This document shows, in pieces, positions 33,146-41,553 of a DNA stretch of 44,024 nt (its first letter is position 1; every line of letters begins with the position of its first letter). The stretch spans positions 1 through 44,024 of the forward strand of contig JBBEAY010000010.1 of NCBI GenBank assembly GCA_040882605.1, in the 5' to 3' direction. The notes beneath the pieces were generated by a model that saw only the letters and a program-made list of their open reading frames with translations, did not search any database and was not told where the DNA came from. Source of the stretch: JAOUEA01 sp040882605 (GTDB taxonomy: Bacteria; Actinomycetota; UBA4738; HRBIN12). A program made the translations under genes and the position numbers.

Positions 33146-34351
33146 TCAGGCCGTGTAGAGGAGGCCGGTCGCCAACAGGCCCATGGGGACAACGAACAGT
33201 CCCCCGATGAACACGGCGAGGCGTCGGTTGCTCGCGAGTAGCCAGTCGTCGAGACCGATCACCATCGTCTTGACCCGGTCGTAGGCGAAGGCGATCAGCA
33301 GCAGTGAGACGACGGTCACGCCGATCGCCATCGCGAGCACGACATGCGCCGGCGCCGAGGTCGGCTGCAGCATCGCCACGACCAGGGTGTCCGCGAGGGT
33401 CATGACGTTGGCGCCCATGATGTAGGGAAGCGCCTCCTCGCGCTTGACGAGTCCTCGGCTCGCGAGTGGCACGAGGATCGTCAGTGCGACCGAGACCGAC
33501 AGGGTGAGGGTGGCCACGAAGCATCCGAGCAGGAACATCGTCCACGGCTGGCGGAGCCACGCTGCGCGCTTGGACGCCGTGGCGTCGCTCGATACCGTGG
33601 GGAGCACACGATCGAGCAGGTTGAACGAGACGAGGATCACGCCGAGTCCGACCAGGAAGAGAGCCCAGCCGGGCAACGCACCGGCCGCGGCATCGACGAT
33701 CGGGCCCCACAACTTCGAGAGCACCGCGTCGAGGCCGGCCGACGCATGCAGATCGACGCCGTCGAGCAATCCCCCCTTGATGATCGCGTAGCCGATCACG
33801 ACTCCCGGCAGGTACACGAGCGCCGTGGTCGTGAGCGCTTGCACACCGATACCGATCGATGCGCCACGGTCCGCCTCGCGGTGCTTCATCGCGTACAGGA
33901 ACCCCGTAAGCAGCACGATGAACGACGCCCCCAGTCGCGAGCCCGAGAGCATCGTGAAAGCCTGAAGCTCGGTGAGTGTGCCGGCGCCGAACAGGCTGAC
34001 CGCGGTGGCCGCCACGGGCGAGCCACTCAACACGAAGTAGGCGCCCAGCCAGCCGAACCCCATGGTCGAGATGCCGTTGGCGAACGGGAATTCTCCCTGG
34101 ATCTGGGGGCCCACGAGGGCAGCCCCTTCCTTCATCAGCTGGGTCGCCAAGATGAACAGGAACATCGCCGGCAAGAACAGCGCGACCTTCTTGGCGACGC
34201 TCCAACGCGAGCGAGGCGCCTCGAACGGCCCCCAATCGATGAGGTGGCGGGCCTGGTTCGCCTCGACGGGCACGCAGAACTCGCCGTCGATCTCGACTAG
34301 CTTCGCTTCTTGCTCGAGGTCGCGTTCGAGTTCCTTCGATCGCTTCGCCAT
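33146..34351 (-). CDS. Na/Pi-cotransporter-like membrane protein
   Basis: Probable secondary carrier of 401 residues. After a 45-residue cytosolic N-terminus come about eight or nine membrane segments. Two inverted half-repeats are visible: SGSPVAATAVSLFGAGTL with GSRLGAS, and TLTLSVSVALTILVP with PYIMGANVMTLADTL. They align in position with the QSSSATT and GANIGTT segments of NptA/SLC34 phosphate carriers, though the QSSS motif itself is changed to SGSP and SVSV. Phosphate is therefore only a guess for the substrate. ATG follows GGAGAGAG. A terminator-like hairpin lies in its leader. Confidence 0.6.
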   Translation of the reverse strand: MAKRSKELERDLEQEAKLVEIDGEFCVPVEANQARHLIDWGPFEAPRSRWSVAKKVALFLPAMFLFILATQLMKEGAALVGPQIQGEFPFANGISTMGFGWLGAYFVLSGSPVAATAVSLFGAGTLTELQAFTMLSGSRLGASFIVLLTGFLYAMKHREADRGASIGIGVQALTTTALVYLPGVVIGYAIIKGGLLDGVDLHASAGLDAVLSKLWGPIVDAAAGALPGWALFLVGLGVILVSFNLLDRVLPTVSSDATASKRAAWLRQPWTMFLLGCFVATLTLSVSVALTILVPLASRGLVKREEALPYIMGANVMTLADTLVVAMLQPTSAPAHVVLAMAIGVTVVSLLLIAFAYDRVKTMVIGLDDWLLASNRRLAVFIGGLFVVPMGLLATGLLYTA

Positions 34352-34378
34352 GCTCAGGCTCTCTCCTGGAACGAAAAG

Positions 34379-34425
34379 GGCCGCAACGCTGCGCGGGAAC
34401 GGTGTTCCCCCTGTGCGTTGCGGCC
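34379..34425 (-). terminator. Terminator-like nested hairpin in the leader of the Na/Pi-like gene
   Basis: A perfect 11-bp stem (34379-34389 with 34415-34425) encloses a 25-nt loop holding a second 6-bp stem (34395-34400 with 34404-34409). On the minus strand CTTTTCGTT follows at once. This is the form of an intrinsic terminator, placed 28 nt before the start codon of the carrier gene and 150 nt after the IclR stop. It can be the IclR terminator or an attenuator. The rest of 34352-34575 contains no gene. Confidence 0.65.
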
Positions 34426-34575
34426 TCCGGTCTATCCGGTCAGCTGCAGGGGCGAGGTTACCGCCGCGCCCGGGGCAGGGTCAACGGCCATCAGTCTTAT
34501 CCGGCATGAGACTTGTGTTGCATCCTCGTGGCGGGAGACGCCATCGGGGTTCGCATCAGGCGGTGGCCCGCCTGC

Positions 34576-35331
34576 TCAGCTGCTGCGCCCGGCCATGCGG
34601 TGACCGACCGCGGCGGCGGCTTCCATGACGCGGCGTCCGAGCGCCGGCAGATCCCTTGCCGGCACGCGGTAGGCCGGCCCCGATGTGCTCACGGCGGCCA
34701 CCGCATCCCCATCGACCAGCACTGGCGCCGCGACCGTGATCAGGCCGTCCTCCAGCTCGCCCATGCTCGACGCGTATCCCCGGCGGCGCACCTCTTCGAG
34801 CGCCGCTCGTAACACGGCCGGATCGGTGATCGTGCGGTCGGTGAGCGGTTCCAGCCGCCGGCGCAAGAGCGCCTGACGAGCGTGGTCGTCGCCGAATGCG
34901 AGCATCGCCTTGCCGCTCGAGCTCGCGTGCACGGGACTCCGCCGGCCCACCCAGCTCGCCATCACCACGGTCTGCGCGGGCGTGACCTGGTCGACGTAGA
35001 CCACGTGGAACCGATCGAGGATCGCGAGGTTCGCGGTCTCAGACGTCGCCACGGAGAGCTGTTCGAGCTGGGGCCGAGCCTGGCTCACGACGGGAAGGCG
35101 CGCCACGGCCGACGCCGCGAGTCCCACGATGCGCGCCCCGAGCCGATAGTGCTGTGTGATCGGGTCGCGCTCGACCATGCCGCTGGCCGCGAGTGTACCG
35201 AGCAATCGGGAGGCGGTGGACCGATGCACATCGAGCTCGCGCGCGACGTCGGAGACACCGAGTCCGTCCCGAGCGCCGCCCAACACGTCGAGCAGCTCGA
35301 CGACCCGTCCGGCGCCGTCCGTGACCCTCAT
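34576..35331 (-). CDS. IclR-family transcriptional regulator
   Basis: Regulator of 251 residues. The N-terminal winged helix (about 3-63) has VSDVARELDVHRSTASRLLGTL (read in pieces) and GMVERDPITQHYRLG. The effector domain (about 75-245) contains HVVYVDQV, PVHASSSGKAMLAF, RRRGYASSMGELEDGL and ITVAAPVLVDGDAVAAVS, as usual for the family. The ligand is unknown; neighbours suggest control of the PHP gene (divergent) or of the carrier downstream. TAGACT 7 nt upstream of the ATG indicates a leaderless transcript. Confidence 0.93.
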   Translation of the reverse strand: MRVTDGAGRVVELLDVLGGARDGLGVSDVARELDVHRSTASRLLGTLAASGMVERDPITQHYRLGARIVGLAASAVARLPVVSQARPQLEQLSVATSETANLAILDRFHVVYVDQVTPAQTVVMASWVGRRSPVHASSSGKAMLAFGDDHARQALLRRRLEPLTDRTITDPAVLRAALEEVRRRGYASSMGELEDGLITVAAPVLVDGDAVAAVSTSGPAYRVPARDLPALGRRVMEAAAAVGHRMAGRSS

Positions 35332-35338
35332 GCCGGCG

Positions 35339-35344
35339 AGTCTA
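35339..35344 (-). promoter_or_regulatory. Putative -10 element of the IclR gene (leaderless)
   Basis: TAGACT on the minus strand, 7 nt before the ATG at 35331. Confidence 0.5.
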
Positions 35345-35405
35345 GGCGATGTTGCCGCTAGGGCACGCCATGGCTTGTGCGGTGAGCGCGGCGTCCGTAG
35401 CCTGC

Positions 35406-35455
35406 GCGCCGACGACCGGCGAAGGCTGCGCCGACGACCGGCGAGGCTGCGCCGA
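35406..35455. repeat. Tandem repeat in the IclR/PHP intergenic region
   Basis: A 22-bp unit (35406-35427) is followed by a 21-bp copy differing by one base deletion (35428-35448) and a partial third copy of 7 bp (35449-35455). It contains CCGACGACCGGCGA and lies just upstream of the PHP gene start. It may be slippage or an operator array. Confidence 0.7.
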
Positions 35456-35483
35456 TCACGCGGCGTGCAGGGAGGACTCGATC

Positions 35484-36446
35484 GTGAGTGACGGCAACCC
35501 GTTCGATGTGGACGGTGTGTGGCTGAAGAGCGCCTTCCACACGCACACTTCGCGATCCGATGGCGAGCTCGATCCCGCTGCTCACGTTCGCCACCACGAG
35601 TGGGCTGGATTCGATGTCTGCACGATCACCGACCACTGGACACTCACGCACGAGCCCTCCACGAAGCATTGTCTCGTCATCACCGGAGCAGAGCTCGCAA
35701 CCGACCCGTACGGCGAAGCGTTCACCGACAGCGAGATACTCGCGATCGGCATCTCAGAGATCCCCGAGGACCCGGGCGGCGATCGCTCGAGGTGGGGTCC
35801 GATCGACGCCTACCACTACAAGACCTTCCCCGATCTCTCATCCGCAGCGCGGTGCATCGCCGACCAGGGCGGGGTGTCGTTCATCGCGCACCCGTACTGG
35901 AGCGGCATGCCGTTGGAGACCCTGCTCGCAGTCGAGGGCACTCATGGCCTCGAGCTGTTCAACTCGAGCGCCGAGCGCGAGAACCTGCGCGGTGACTCGT
36001 CGTACGTGTGGGACCAATGTCTTGAACGCGGTCAACGCTTGTGGGGGTTCGCGACCGACGACTGTCATTACCCCGGCTTCGACATCAACGACGCTTGGAC
36101 GATGGTGCGCTCCGCAGAGCGCACCGAGGAAGCCGTGCTCGAGGCGCTTCGTCGTGGGCATCTGTACGCGACGAACGGACCCGAGCTGGTTGACATCGCC
36201 GTCGACGGCGATGCGATCGAGGTGCGATGCAGCCCGGCGCGCTCGATCGTGATGGTCTCTCGCTACGAGACCGGGTGGGCGGTGCAGGCCGGCACCCGCA
36301 ACCGACAGGAAGACGCGCGCGTGCTCGAGCGCGACGACCGCGGTCTCGTGGTGCGCGCGCGGTTCGAGCCACCGATGACGCTCGAGTACCGGCGCATCGT
36401 GATCGAGGACGAACGGGGACGCAGGGCATGGTCGAACCCGATCTGA
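35484..36446 (+). CDS. PHP-domain metal-dependent hydrolase
   Basis: Putative phosphoesterase of 320 residues. The PHP metal ligands are visible: FHTHTSRSDGE (from about residue 18), CTITDHWTLTH, FIAHPYW and ATDDCHYPG. The C-terminal 90 residues are beta-rich and follow the catalytic domain, as in PHP proteins of the RNase/AMP-ase type. The GTG at 35484 is preferred: GGAGG lies upstream with suitable spacing, and the longer frame back to 35349 would run through the tandem repeat and be Cys/Arg-rich. The stop overlaps the next gene by 19 bp. Substrate unknown. Confidence 0.82.
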   Translation: MSDGNPFDVDGVWLKSAFHTHTSRSDGELDPAAHVRHHEWAGFDVCTITDHWTLTHEPSTKHCLVITGAELATDPYGEAFTDSEILAIGISEIPEDPGGDRSRWGPIDAYHYKTFPDLSSAARCIADQGGVSFIAHPYWSGMPLETLLAVEGTHGLELFNSSAERENLRGDSSYVWDQCLERGQRLWGFATDDCHYPGFDINDAWTMVRSAERTEEAVLEALRRGHLYATNGPELVDIAVDGDAIEVRCSPARSIVMVSRYETGWAVQAGTRNRQEDARVLERDDRGLVVRARFEPPMTLEYRRIVIEDERGRRAWSNPI

Positions 36447-37210
36447 GTGCCGACCTCGCCTTCGCGCACGAGCTCGCCGACGCCGCGGCCGAGGTCACGC
36501 TCTCGTGGTTCGGCCACCGGCTGCCGGTGGAGCTGAAGGAAGACGAGACACCGGTGACCGAGGTCGATCGACGGGCTGAGCAGACCATCAGGGCCGCGAT
36601 CGCGGCGCGTTTCCCCGGCGACGGGGTCCTCGGAGAGGAAGAGGGCCTGCAGGAAGGCGCGAACGGCCGGCGGTGGGTGATCGATCCCGTCGACGGCACC
36701 AAGCTTTACGCCGAGGGCATCCCGCTATGGACGACCCTGATCGCGCTCGAGATCGAGGGTGTGCCAGTGCTGGGAGTGGCCGACGCACCGGCGATCGGCG
36801 ATCGGTACCACGCGGTCAGGGGCGAGAGCGCGTGGCGCGGCAACCACCGGCTATGCGTGTCCGACGTGGGGTCGCTCGCCGAGTCGTTCCTCGCGCATTC
36901 GGGCATCGAAGAATGGATCGCGGGCGGCAAGGGCGAGGCCCTGATGCGCGTGGCCGGCCGCGCCAGGCGCACCCGGGGGCTGAGCGACGCCTGGGCGCAC
37001 CTGCTCGTCGCTCAGGGCTCGGTGGAGGTGCTGCTCGAGCACGAGCCGTGCCAGGCCTGGGATTGGTCCGCGACGGGCCTGATCGTCGAGGAAGCCGGTG
37101 GCTGCGTCACGACGCTCTGTGGTGGTCGCCCGGCCGCAGGGGGAGATCTGCTCGTATCGAACGGTCTGGTGCATCGCGAGGTCGTCGACGTCTTGACGGC
37201 CGAGCGATGA
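36428..37210 (+). CDS. Inositol-monophosphatase-family phosphatase (HisN-like)
   Basis: Mg-dependent phosphatase of 260 residues. The metal site includes Glu70 in LGEEEG, Asp86 and Asp89 in IDPVDGT, and the distal Asp in WDWSATGLIVEEAGG. The segments DPVDGTKLYAEGIPLWTTLIAL (read in pieces) and the Trp-Asp-Trp sequence resemble histidinol-phosphate phosphatase HisN of actinobacteria, but inositol-1-phosphatase or another sugar phosphatase is possible. ATG at 36428 overlaps the PHP gene by 19 bp, so the two are co-transcribed; both are phosphatase-type enzymes. Confidence 0.85.
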   Translation: MVEPDLSADLAFAHELADAAAEVTLSWFGHRLPVELKEDETPVTEVDRRAEQTIRAAIAARFPGDGVLGEEEGLQEGANGRRWVIDPVDGTKLYAEGIPLWTTLIALEIEGVPVLGVADAPAIGDRYHAVRGESAWRGNHRLCVSDVGSLAESFLAHSGIEEWIAGGKGEALMRVAGRARRTRGLSDAWAHLLVAQGSVEVLLEHEPCQAWDWSATGLIVEEAGGCVTTLCGGRPAAGGDLLVSNGLVHREVVDVLTAER

Positions 37211-37269
37211 ACGGTTGGGGCTGTTGCCGTGGCGGCACATGTCATCTCGCCGTGTCGGTGAACGCTGGC

Positions 37270-37275
37270 TAGGGT
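37270..37275 (+). promoter_or_regulatory. Putative -10 element of the peptide-type ABC operon
   Basis: TAGGGT lies 61 nt before the binding-protein ATG, leaving a leader with the Shine-Dalgarno GGAGGGA. Confidence 0.4.
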
Positions 37276-37336
37276 CGGCGCCATGTCGCGGCGGTGAGCA
37301 GCAGACACGGCTTCACGAGGAAACGGAGGGAGCACC

Positions 37337-39196
37337 ATGAGACTCGAGCGATCGGTACGACAACGCATCATCACCGCGAAGGGCGCTCGCGGGCTGCGAC
37401 GTCCGATCGTGCGCGTCGCCGTCGTGGCCGCGGCCATCGGTTCGATCGCGGTTCCGTTCGCCGGCGCGTTCGCGGGTGCGCAGACGGTCACCCCCGCGGC
37501 CGACGAGGACTTGGCATTGCGCGTCGGCGTCGTCTCCGATCTCATCACCGACAACCCTTGGGCGGTGAGCGCGGGGAGCGACTGGGTCGTCGTGACGCTG
37601 CAGTACGACATGATGCTGAAGTTCGCCTCCGAAGACCTCTCGCCGGCGCCGAGCCTCGCGACCTCTTGCGAGCCGAACGCCGACTCGACCGAGTGGACCT
37701 GCACGTTGCGCGAAGGCTTGAAGTGGAGCGACGGCTCTCCGCTCACGTCTCGCGACATCGCGTTCACTTACCGGTTCGTGATCGACAACAAGATCCCGCA
37801 GTACAAGAGCTACTTCGCGTTCAACCCGACGTTCGAGACTCCCGACGACCAGACCCTTATCTGGAAGTCGGAGGAGCCGACGTTCGCGCCCGACATGCCG
37901 CCGTGGGTCTACATCGTTCCGGAGAAGGTGTGGGCGCCCTATGACGGCCAGGGGCTGCGCGCGATCAAAGCGGTCGAGAACACCCCGTCGATCGGCAGCG
38001 GGCCCTTCACGCTCACCGACTGGAAGCCGGGCCAGGGCTGGACGATGGAACGCAATCCGTACTTCTGGGGTGAGGAACCCGAGGTCGACCGCATCGAGTA
38101 CCGCCTCTATTCGAACCAGGAAGCGATGATCCAGGCGCTGCGCAACGGCGAGATCGACTTCGCAGATGGGCTGAAGCCGTCGTTGATCGCTTCGGTCGAA
38201 GGCATCGAGAACGTCGAGGTCCAGCGCGTCGTCTCGGACTGGTGGCTGAATCTCGCATTCAACTTCGGTGGTCAGGGCCCCGACGCCGATGCGCTGCCGG
38301 CGCTGCACGACATCACCGTGCGCCAGGCGATCGCGATGGCGATCGACAAGCGGGCGATCGCGGAGAAGGTGTATCAAGGCACCGCGACGCCGGGCGACAC
38401 GATCATCAGGCCGGCGTCAGCTTACTGGCACCTCGACATCCCGGCCGAAGACGAGATCGCCTACGATCCGGCCGCGGCCAACGACCTGCTCGATGGGGCC
38501 GGCTACGCAGACACCGACGACGACGGCGTCCGCGAGGATCCCGAGACGGGCGAGCCGCTTGAGTTGCTGATACCGGCATCGCAGGACACGATCGGTGCGG
38601 TGGAATCCGGCGAGCTGATCGACGGCTTCCTGCAGCAGATCGGCGTGGGTGTCGACCTGCGGCCGGTATCCGACGCGAAGATGAACGACTACTGGGGCGC
38701 CGGCAACTTCGACGCCTACATCTGGTACTGGAGCGGCGACCCCGATCCCAACTACCAGCTATTCGTGTTCACCTCGGAGCAATGCGGCGCGTGGAGCGAC
38801 GGCTGCTGGAAGGACCCGGCGTTCGATGCCCTCTACGAGGAGCAGCGCACCGTGTTCGACCGGGCTGAGCGCCAGGAGCTCGTGTTCGAGGCGCAGCGAC
38901 GTGCCTACGAGCAGCTCCCGAGCGTCGTGCTCGCCTACCCGGGGTGGCTCCAGGCATACCGCAGCGACCGGTTCACCGGGTGGGTGCCCGCGCCGGGCGA
39001 CGACGGCTACCTGATGCCCGGTTACAACTACGACTCGTTGGTGGCGCTGCGCTCGGTAGACGAAACGGTTGCGGCTTCCTCGGGCGGATCGAGCGGCATC
39101 CCAGGCTGGATCTGGCTCGTCGCGGGAGTCGGTGTCGTGGCGCTGATCGTGGTGCTCTCACGCCGCGGTCGTCGTCGCGAGATGGACGAAGCTTGA
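37337..39196 (+). CDS. ABC transporter solute-binding protein (family 5), C-terminally anchored
   Basis: Extracytoplasmic binding protein of the dipeptide/oligopeptide/nickel class, 619 residues. A signal sequence (hydrophobic core about 27-45, ending AGAQ) has no lipobox Cys. The family-5 pattern follows: EWTCTLREGLKWSDGSPLTSRDIAFTYRF (read in pieces), GSGPFTLTDWKPGQG, VRQAIAMAID, and the C-terminal GWVPAP. An EF-hand-like calcium loop is present (DTDDDGVREDPE). Unlike most such proteins it ends with a linker of Ser/Gly, one membrane helix (about 590-607) and a basic tail (RRGRRREMDEA), so it is anchored at its C-terminus. The substrate is unknown. Permease genes follow. Confidence 0.9.
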   Translation: MRLERSVRQRIITAKGARGLRRPIVRVAVVAAAIGSIAVPFAGAFAGAQTVTPAADEDLALRVGVVSDLITDNPWAVSAGSDWVVVTLQYDMMLKFASEDLSPAPSLATSCEPNADSTEWTCTLREGLKWSDGSPLTSRDIAFTYRFVIDNKIPQYKSYFAFNPTFETPDDQTLIWKSEEPTFAPDMPPWVYIVPEKVWAPYDGQGLRAIKAVENTPSIGSGPFTLTDWKPGQGWTMERNPYFWGEEPEVDRIEYRLYSNQEAMIQALRNGEIDFADGLKPSLIASVEGIENVEVQRVVSDWWLNLAFNFGGQGPDADALPALHDITVRQAIAMAIDKRAIAEKVYQGTATPGDTIIRPASAYWHLDIPAEDEIAYDPAAANDLLDGAGYADTDDDGVREDPETGEPLELLIPASQDTIGAVESGELIDGFLQQIGVGVDLRPVSDAKMNDYWGAGNFDAYIWYWSGDPDPNYQLFVFTSEQCGAWSDGCWKDPAFDALYEEQRTVFDRAERQELVFEAQRRAYEQLPSVVLAYPGWLQAYRSDRFTGWVPAPGDDGYLMPGYNYDSLVALRSVDETVAASSGGSSGIPGWIWLVAGVGVVALIVVLSRRGRRREMDEA

Positions 39197-39222
39197 GAGC
39201 ATAGGGGGAGCGGAGTAGCAGG

Positions 39223-40188
39223 GTGGGGGCGAGGCGGTACGTCGCAGGCAAGTCGTTGCAGGCGGCCGTCACTCTCGCCTTCGTGCTCACCTTCAATTTC
39301 TTCCTGTTCAGGGTGCTGCCCGGCGACCCGGTCGGGTTGCTGGCGAAGACCCAGCGCCTCACCGAAGCCGACATCGCCAGCCTGCAGGCCGAGCTTGGGC
39401 TGAACCAGCCACTCGGAAGTCAGTACTTGACGTACGTGCGCGAGACGCTCACGGGCAACCTCGGCGTGTCACTTCGCACCGCGCGAGAGGTGACGGCAAC
39501 GATCTGGTCGAGGGTCGGTCCGACGGTGCTCCTCGTCGGGCTCGGCACGCTGTTCTCGACCGCGATCGGCATCTGGATCGGCATCAAGGGCGGCTGGCGC
39601 CGTGGCAGCACGTTCGACACGTCGTCGCTCTACGCATCGCTCGCGCTCTACTCGATCCCGGAGGGCTGGCTCGGCATGATCTTGCTGCTGGTGCTCTCGG
39701 GCACGCTGGGACTGTTCCCAGCCGGTGGGTTCGAGACCGGAGGACGCACAGGAACCGCCCGCTTCGTCGACGTGCTCGACCATCTGTTCCTGCCGGTGCT
39801 GACGCTCACGCTCGGCTACGTCGGGCAGTACGCGATCATCATGCGCTCGTCGATGATCGACGTGATCAACGAGGAATACGTGACGAGCGCCCGGGCAAAA
39901 GGAGTGCCCGAACACATGGTGCGGCGCAACCATGTCGTGCCCAACGCGTTCCTGCCGACGTTCACGCTCATCTTCCTGAACTTCGGATTCGTGCTGGGCG
40001 GGGCGATCGTCGTCGAAGCCGTGTTCTCGTGGCCCGGTCTCGGCCTGCTGACCTACGACGCGATCGATGACCTCGATTTCCCGGTGATCCAAGGGGTGTT
40101 CCTGCTCTCGAGCGCCGCCGTGATCGTGTTCAACCTGGTGGCCGACGTCACCTACGGATACCTCGACCCCAGGGTCCGGGAAGCCTGA
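39223..40188 (+). CDS. Peptide-type ABC permease (DppB-like)
   Basis: First membrane subunit, 321 residues, with an N-terminal helix (FNFFLFRVLPGDP follows the usual pattern), five further helices, and the coupling EAA loop SARAKGVPEHMVRRNHVVPNAFLP (read in pieces). It begins with GTG, 26 bp after the binding-protein stop. The next gene starts 1 bp after its stop, so the two permeases surely form one complex. Confidence 0.93.
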   Translation: MGARRYVAGKSLQAAVTLAFVLTFNFFLFRVLPGDPVGLLAKTQRLTEADIASLQAELGLNQPLGSQYLTYVRETLTGNLGVSLRTAREVTATIWSRVGPTVLLVGLGTLFSTAIGIWIGIKGGWRRGSTFDTSSLYASLALYSIPEGWLGMILLLVLSGTLGLFPAGGFETGGRTGTARFVDVLDHLFLPVLTLTLGYVGQYAIIMRSSMIDVINEEYVTSARAKGVPEHMVRRNHVVPNAFLPTFTLIFLNFGFVLGGAIVVEAVFSWPGLGLLTYDAIDDLDFPVIQGVFLLSSAAVIVFNLVADVTYGYLDPRVREA

Positions 40189-40189
40189 G

Positions 40190-41110
40190 ATGGCCACCGG
40201 CGAGCAGATCCGCGCGCTCCGATCGCCGCGCTCGCTGGTGTGGCAGCGACGACGGGCCGCGGCGTCGGCGCACTGGGCTGCGTTCCGCCACGATCGCCAG
40301 GGGGTGGTGGGGCTCGGCATCTTGGCCTTCTTCGTGCTCGTGGCGGTCGTGGGGCCGATGCTCATCGATCCCGCATCGATCGAGCCTGCCACCGCCGACG
40401 GTCCGTTGCTCGCTGCGCCCTCGTTCGCGTACCCGCTCGGCACCGACAACTACGGGCGTTCGATGCTCGCCCTGATGGTGCAAGGGGCCCGCATCTCGCT
40501 GCTCGTCGGGTTCACCGCCGCGATGGGCACGATGCTCATCGGCGCCGGCATCGGCATCACCGCCGGCTACTTCGGCGGGACCCGTGTCGACACGGTCCTC
40601 AACGGCATCACGAACTGGTTCCTGGTGCTGCCGTGGATCGCCCTGGCGATCGCCCTCACGGCGGTGATCGGCCCGACCCTCGTGAACGTGATCGTGGTCA
40701 TCGCGATCACCTCGTGGGCGAGCACTGCTCGTGTCGTGCGGTCACAGGCTCTGTCGGTGAAGGAACGGCCGTTCATCGAGCGCTCGCGAGCCCTGGGAGC
40801 GGGCCATCGGCATCTGATCACGCACCACGTGTTGCCCAACGTGTCCCCGATCCTCTTCGCGAACGCCGTGTTGATGATCGCGCTCGCGATCTTGTCCGAA
40901 ACGACGCTGTCGATCCTCGGCCTGGGGCCGGCCGACGCTCTCTCGTGGGGGCGCATCATCGATGACTCGTTCTCGGCGGGGGCGCTGTCGGCCGGATGGT
41001 GGTGGTGGTTGATACCCCCGGGGCTGGCGATCATGTTCGTGACGCTGTCGTTCACGATGGTCGGATTCGCGCTCGACGAGGTCTTGAGTCCTAGACTTCG
41101 CTCGCGGTGA
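40190..41110 (+). CDS. Peptide-type ABC permease (DppC-like)
   Basis: Second membrane subunit, 306 residues. A cytosolic N-terminus with an Arg-rich stretch precedes the first helix (GLGILAFFVLVAVVG), then YPLGTDNYGRSMLALMVQGARISL (read in pieces), the DppC hallmark, and the EAA loop RSRALGAGHRHLITHHVLPN. No ATPase gene follows; the next gene is an unrelated small membrane protein. ATPases must be encoded elsewhere or shared. Confidence 0.93.
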   Translation: MATGEQIRALRSPRSLVWQRRRAAASAHWAAFRHDRQGVVGLGILAFFVLVAVVGPMLIDPASIEPATADGPLLAAPSFAYPLGTDNYGRSMLALMVQGARISLLVGFTAAMGTMLIGAGIGITAGYFGGTRVDTVLNGITNWFLVLPWIALAIALTAVIGPTLVNVIVVIAITSWASTARVVRSQALSVKERPFIERSRALGAGHRHLITHHVLPNVSPILFANAVLMIALAILSETTLSILGLGPADALSWGRIIDDSFSAGALSAGWWWWLIPPGLAIMFVTLSFTMVGFALDEVLSPRLRSR

Positions 41111-41124
41111 CGAGGGGAGGTCGC

Positions 41125-41481
41125 ATGAGGGTTCTGATCAGGTGGGCGATCCTGGCGGTCGCTGTGTTCGTTGCGGCTCGGCTCGTGCCGGGCATCGAGC
41201 TCCGGGAGGGACTCGTGTCACTGCTCATCGTTGCCGCGGTCCTCGGGCTCGTGAATGCCGTGCTCGGTACGGTGCTGCGCGTCCTCAGCATCCCGTTCCT
41301 GATCGTGACGTTGGGCCTGTTCGCGATCGTCATCAACATGGCGGTGCTTTGGGTGACGACGGGTCTCACGGATCGCATCGAGATCGACGGCTTCTGGGCG
41401 TTCTTCTGGGCAGCGCTGATCGTCTCGATCGTCACCTTGGTGCTGCGCCTCGTGCTTCCCGACGGGGAGCCTGACGGCTGA
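41125..41481 (+). CDS. Small membrane protein of the PF04020 (YvlD-like, 'phage holin family 4') type
   Basis: 118 residues with four hydrophobic segments. The patterns VPGIELREG, VLGLVNAVLGTVLRVLSIPF and LPDGEPDG match the chromosomal YvlD-type family, named after holins but not phage-borne. In Bacillus the relatives are linked to envelope stress; here the role is unknown. ATG at 41125 follows GGGGAGG; an in-frame GTG at 41107 overlaps the upstream stop and would add six residues. Confidence 0.75.
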   Translation: MRVLIRWAILAVAVFVAARLVPGIELREGLVSLLIVAAVLGLVNAVLGTVLRVLSIPFLIVTLGLFAIVINMAVLWVTTGLTDRIEIDGFWAFFWAALIVSIVTLVLRLVLPDGEPDG

Positions 41482-41540
41482 CCGATCGGGCCGGGTTTGT
41501 CCGAGCTCACCCTCGACGGGGCAGCTCGGCGTGTGACGGG

Positions 41541-41546
41541 TAACCT
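41541..41546 (+). promoter_or_regulatory. Putative -10 element of the 74-residue protein gene (leaderless)
   Basis: TAACCT with 7 nt to the ATG at 41554; no Shine-Dalgarno between. Confidence 0.5.
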
Positions 41547-41553
41547 GGAAGTC

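Noticed and set aside
34426..34575. Known riboswitch (SAM, TPP, M-box, c-di-AMP, manganese, cobalamin)
   Set aside because: Conserved core sequences of these classes could not be found; only the terminator-like hairpin is solid.
35349..35483. Upstream extension of the PHP protein
   Set aside because: It would include the tandem repeat and a Cys-rich stretch; the GTG at 35484 has a good Shine-Dalgarno and a normal PHP start.
41125..41481. Prophage holin gene
   Set aside because: The family name contains holin, but no phage gene surrounds it and the family is chromosomal in actinobacteria and firmicutes.
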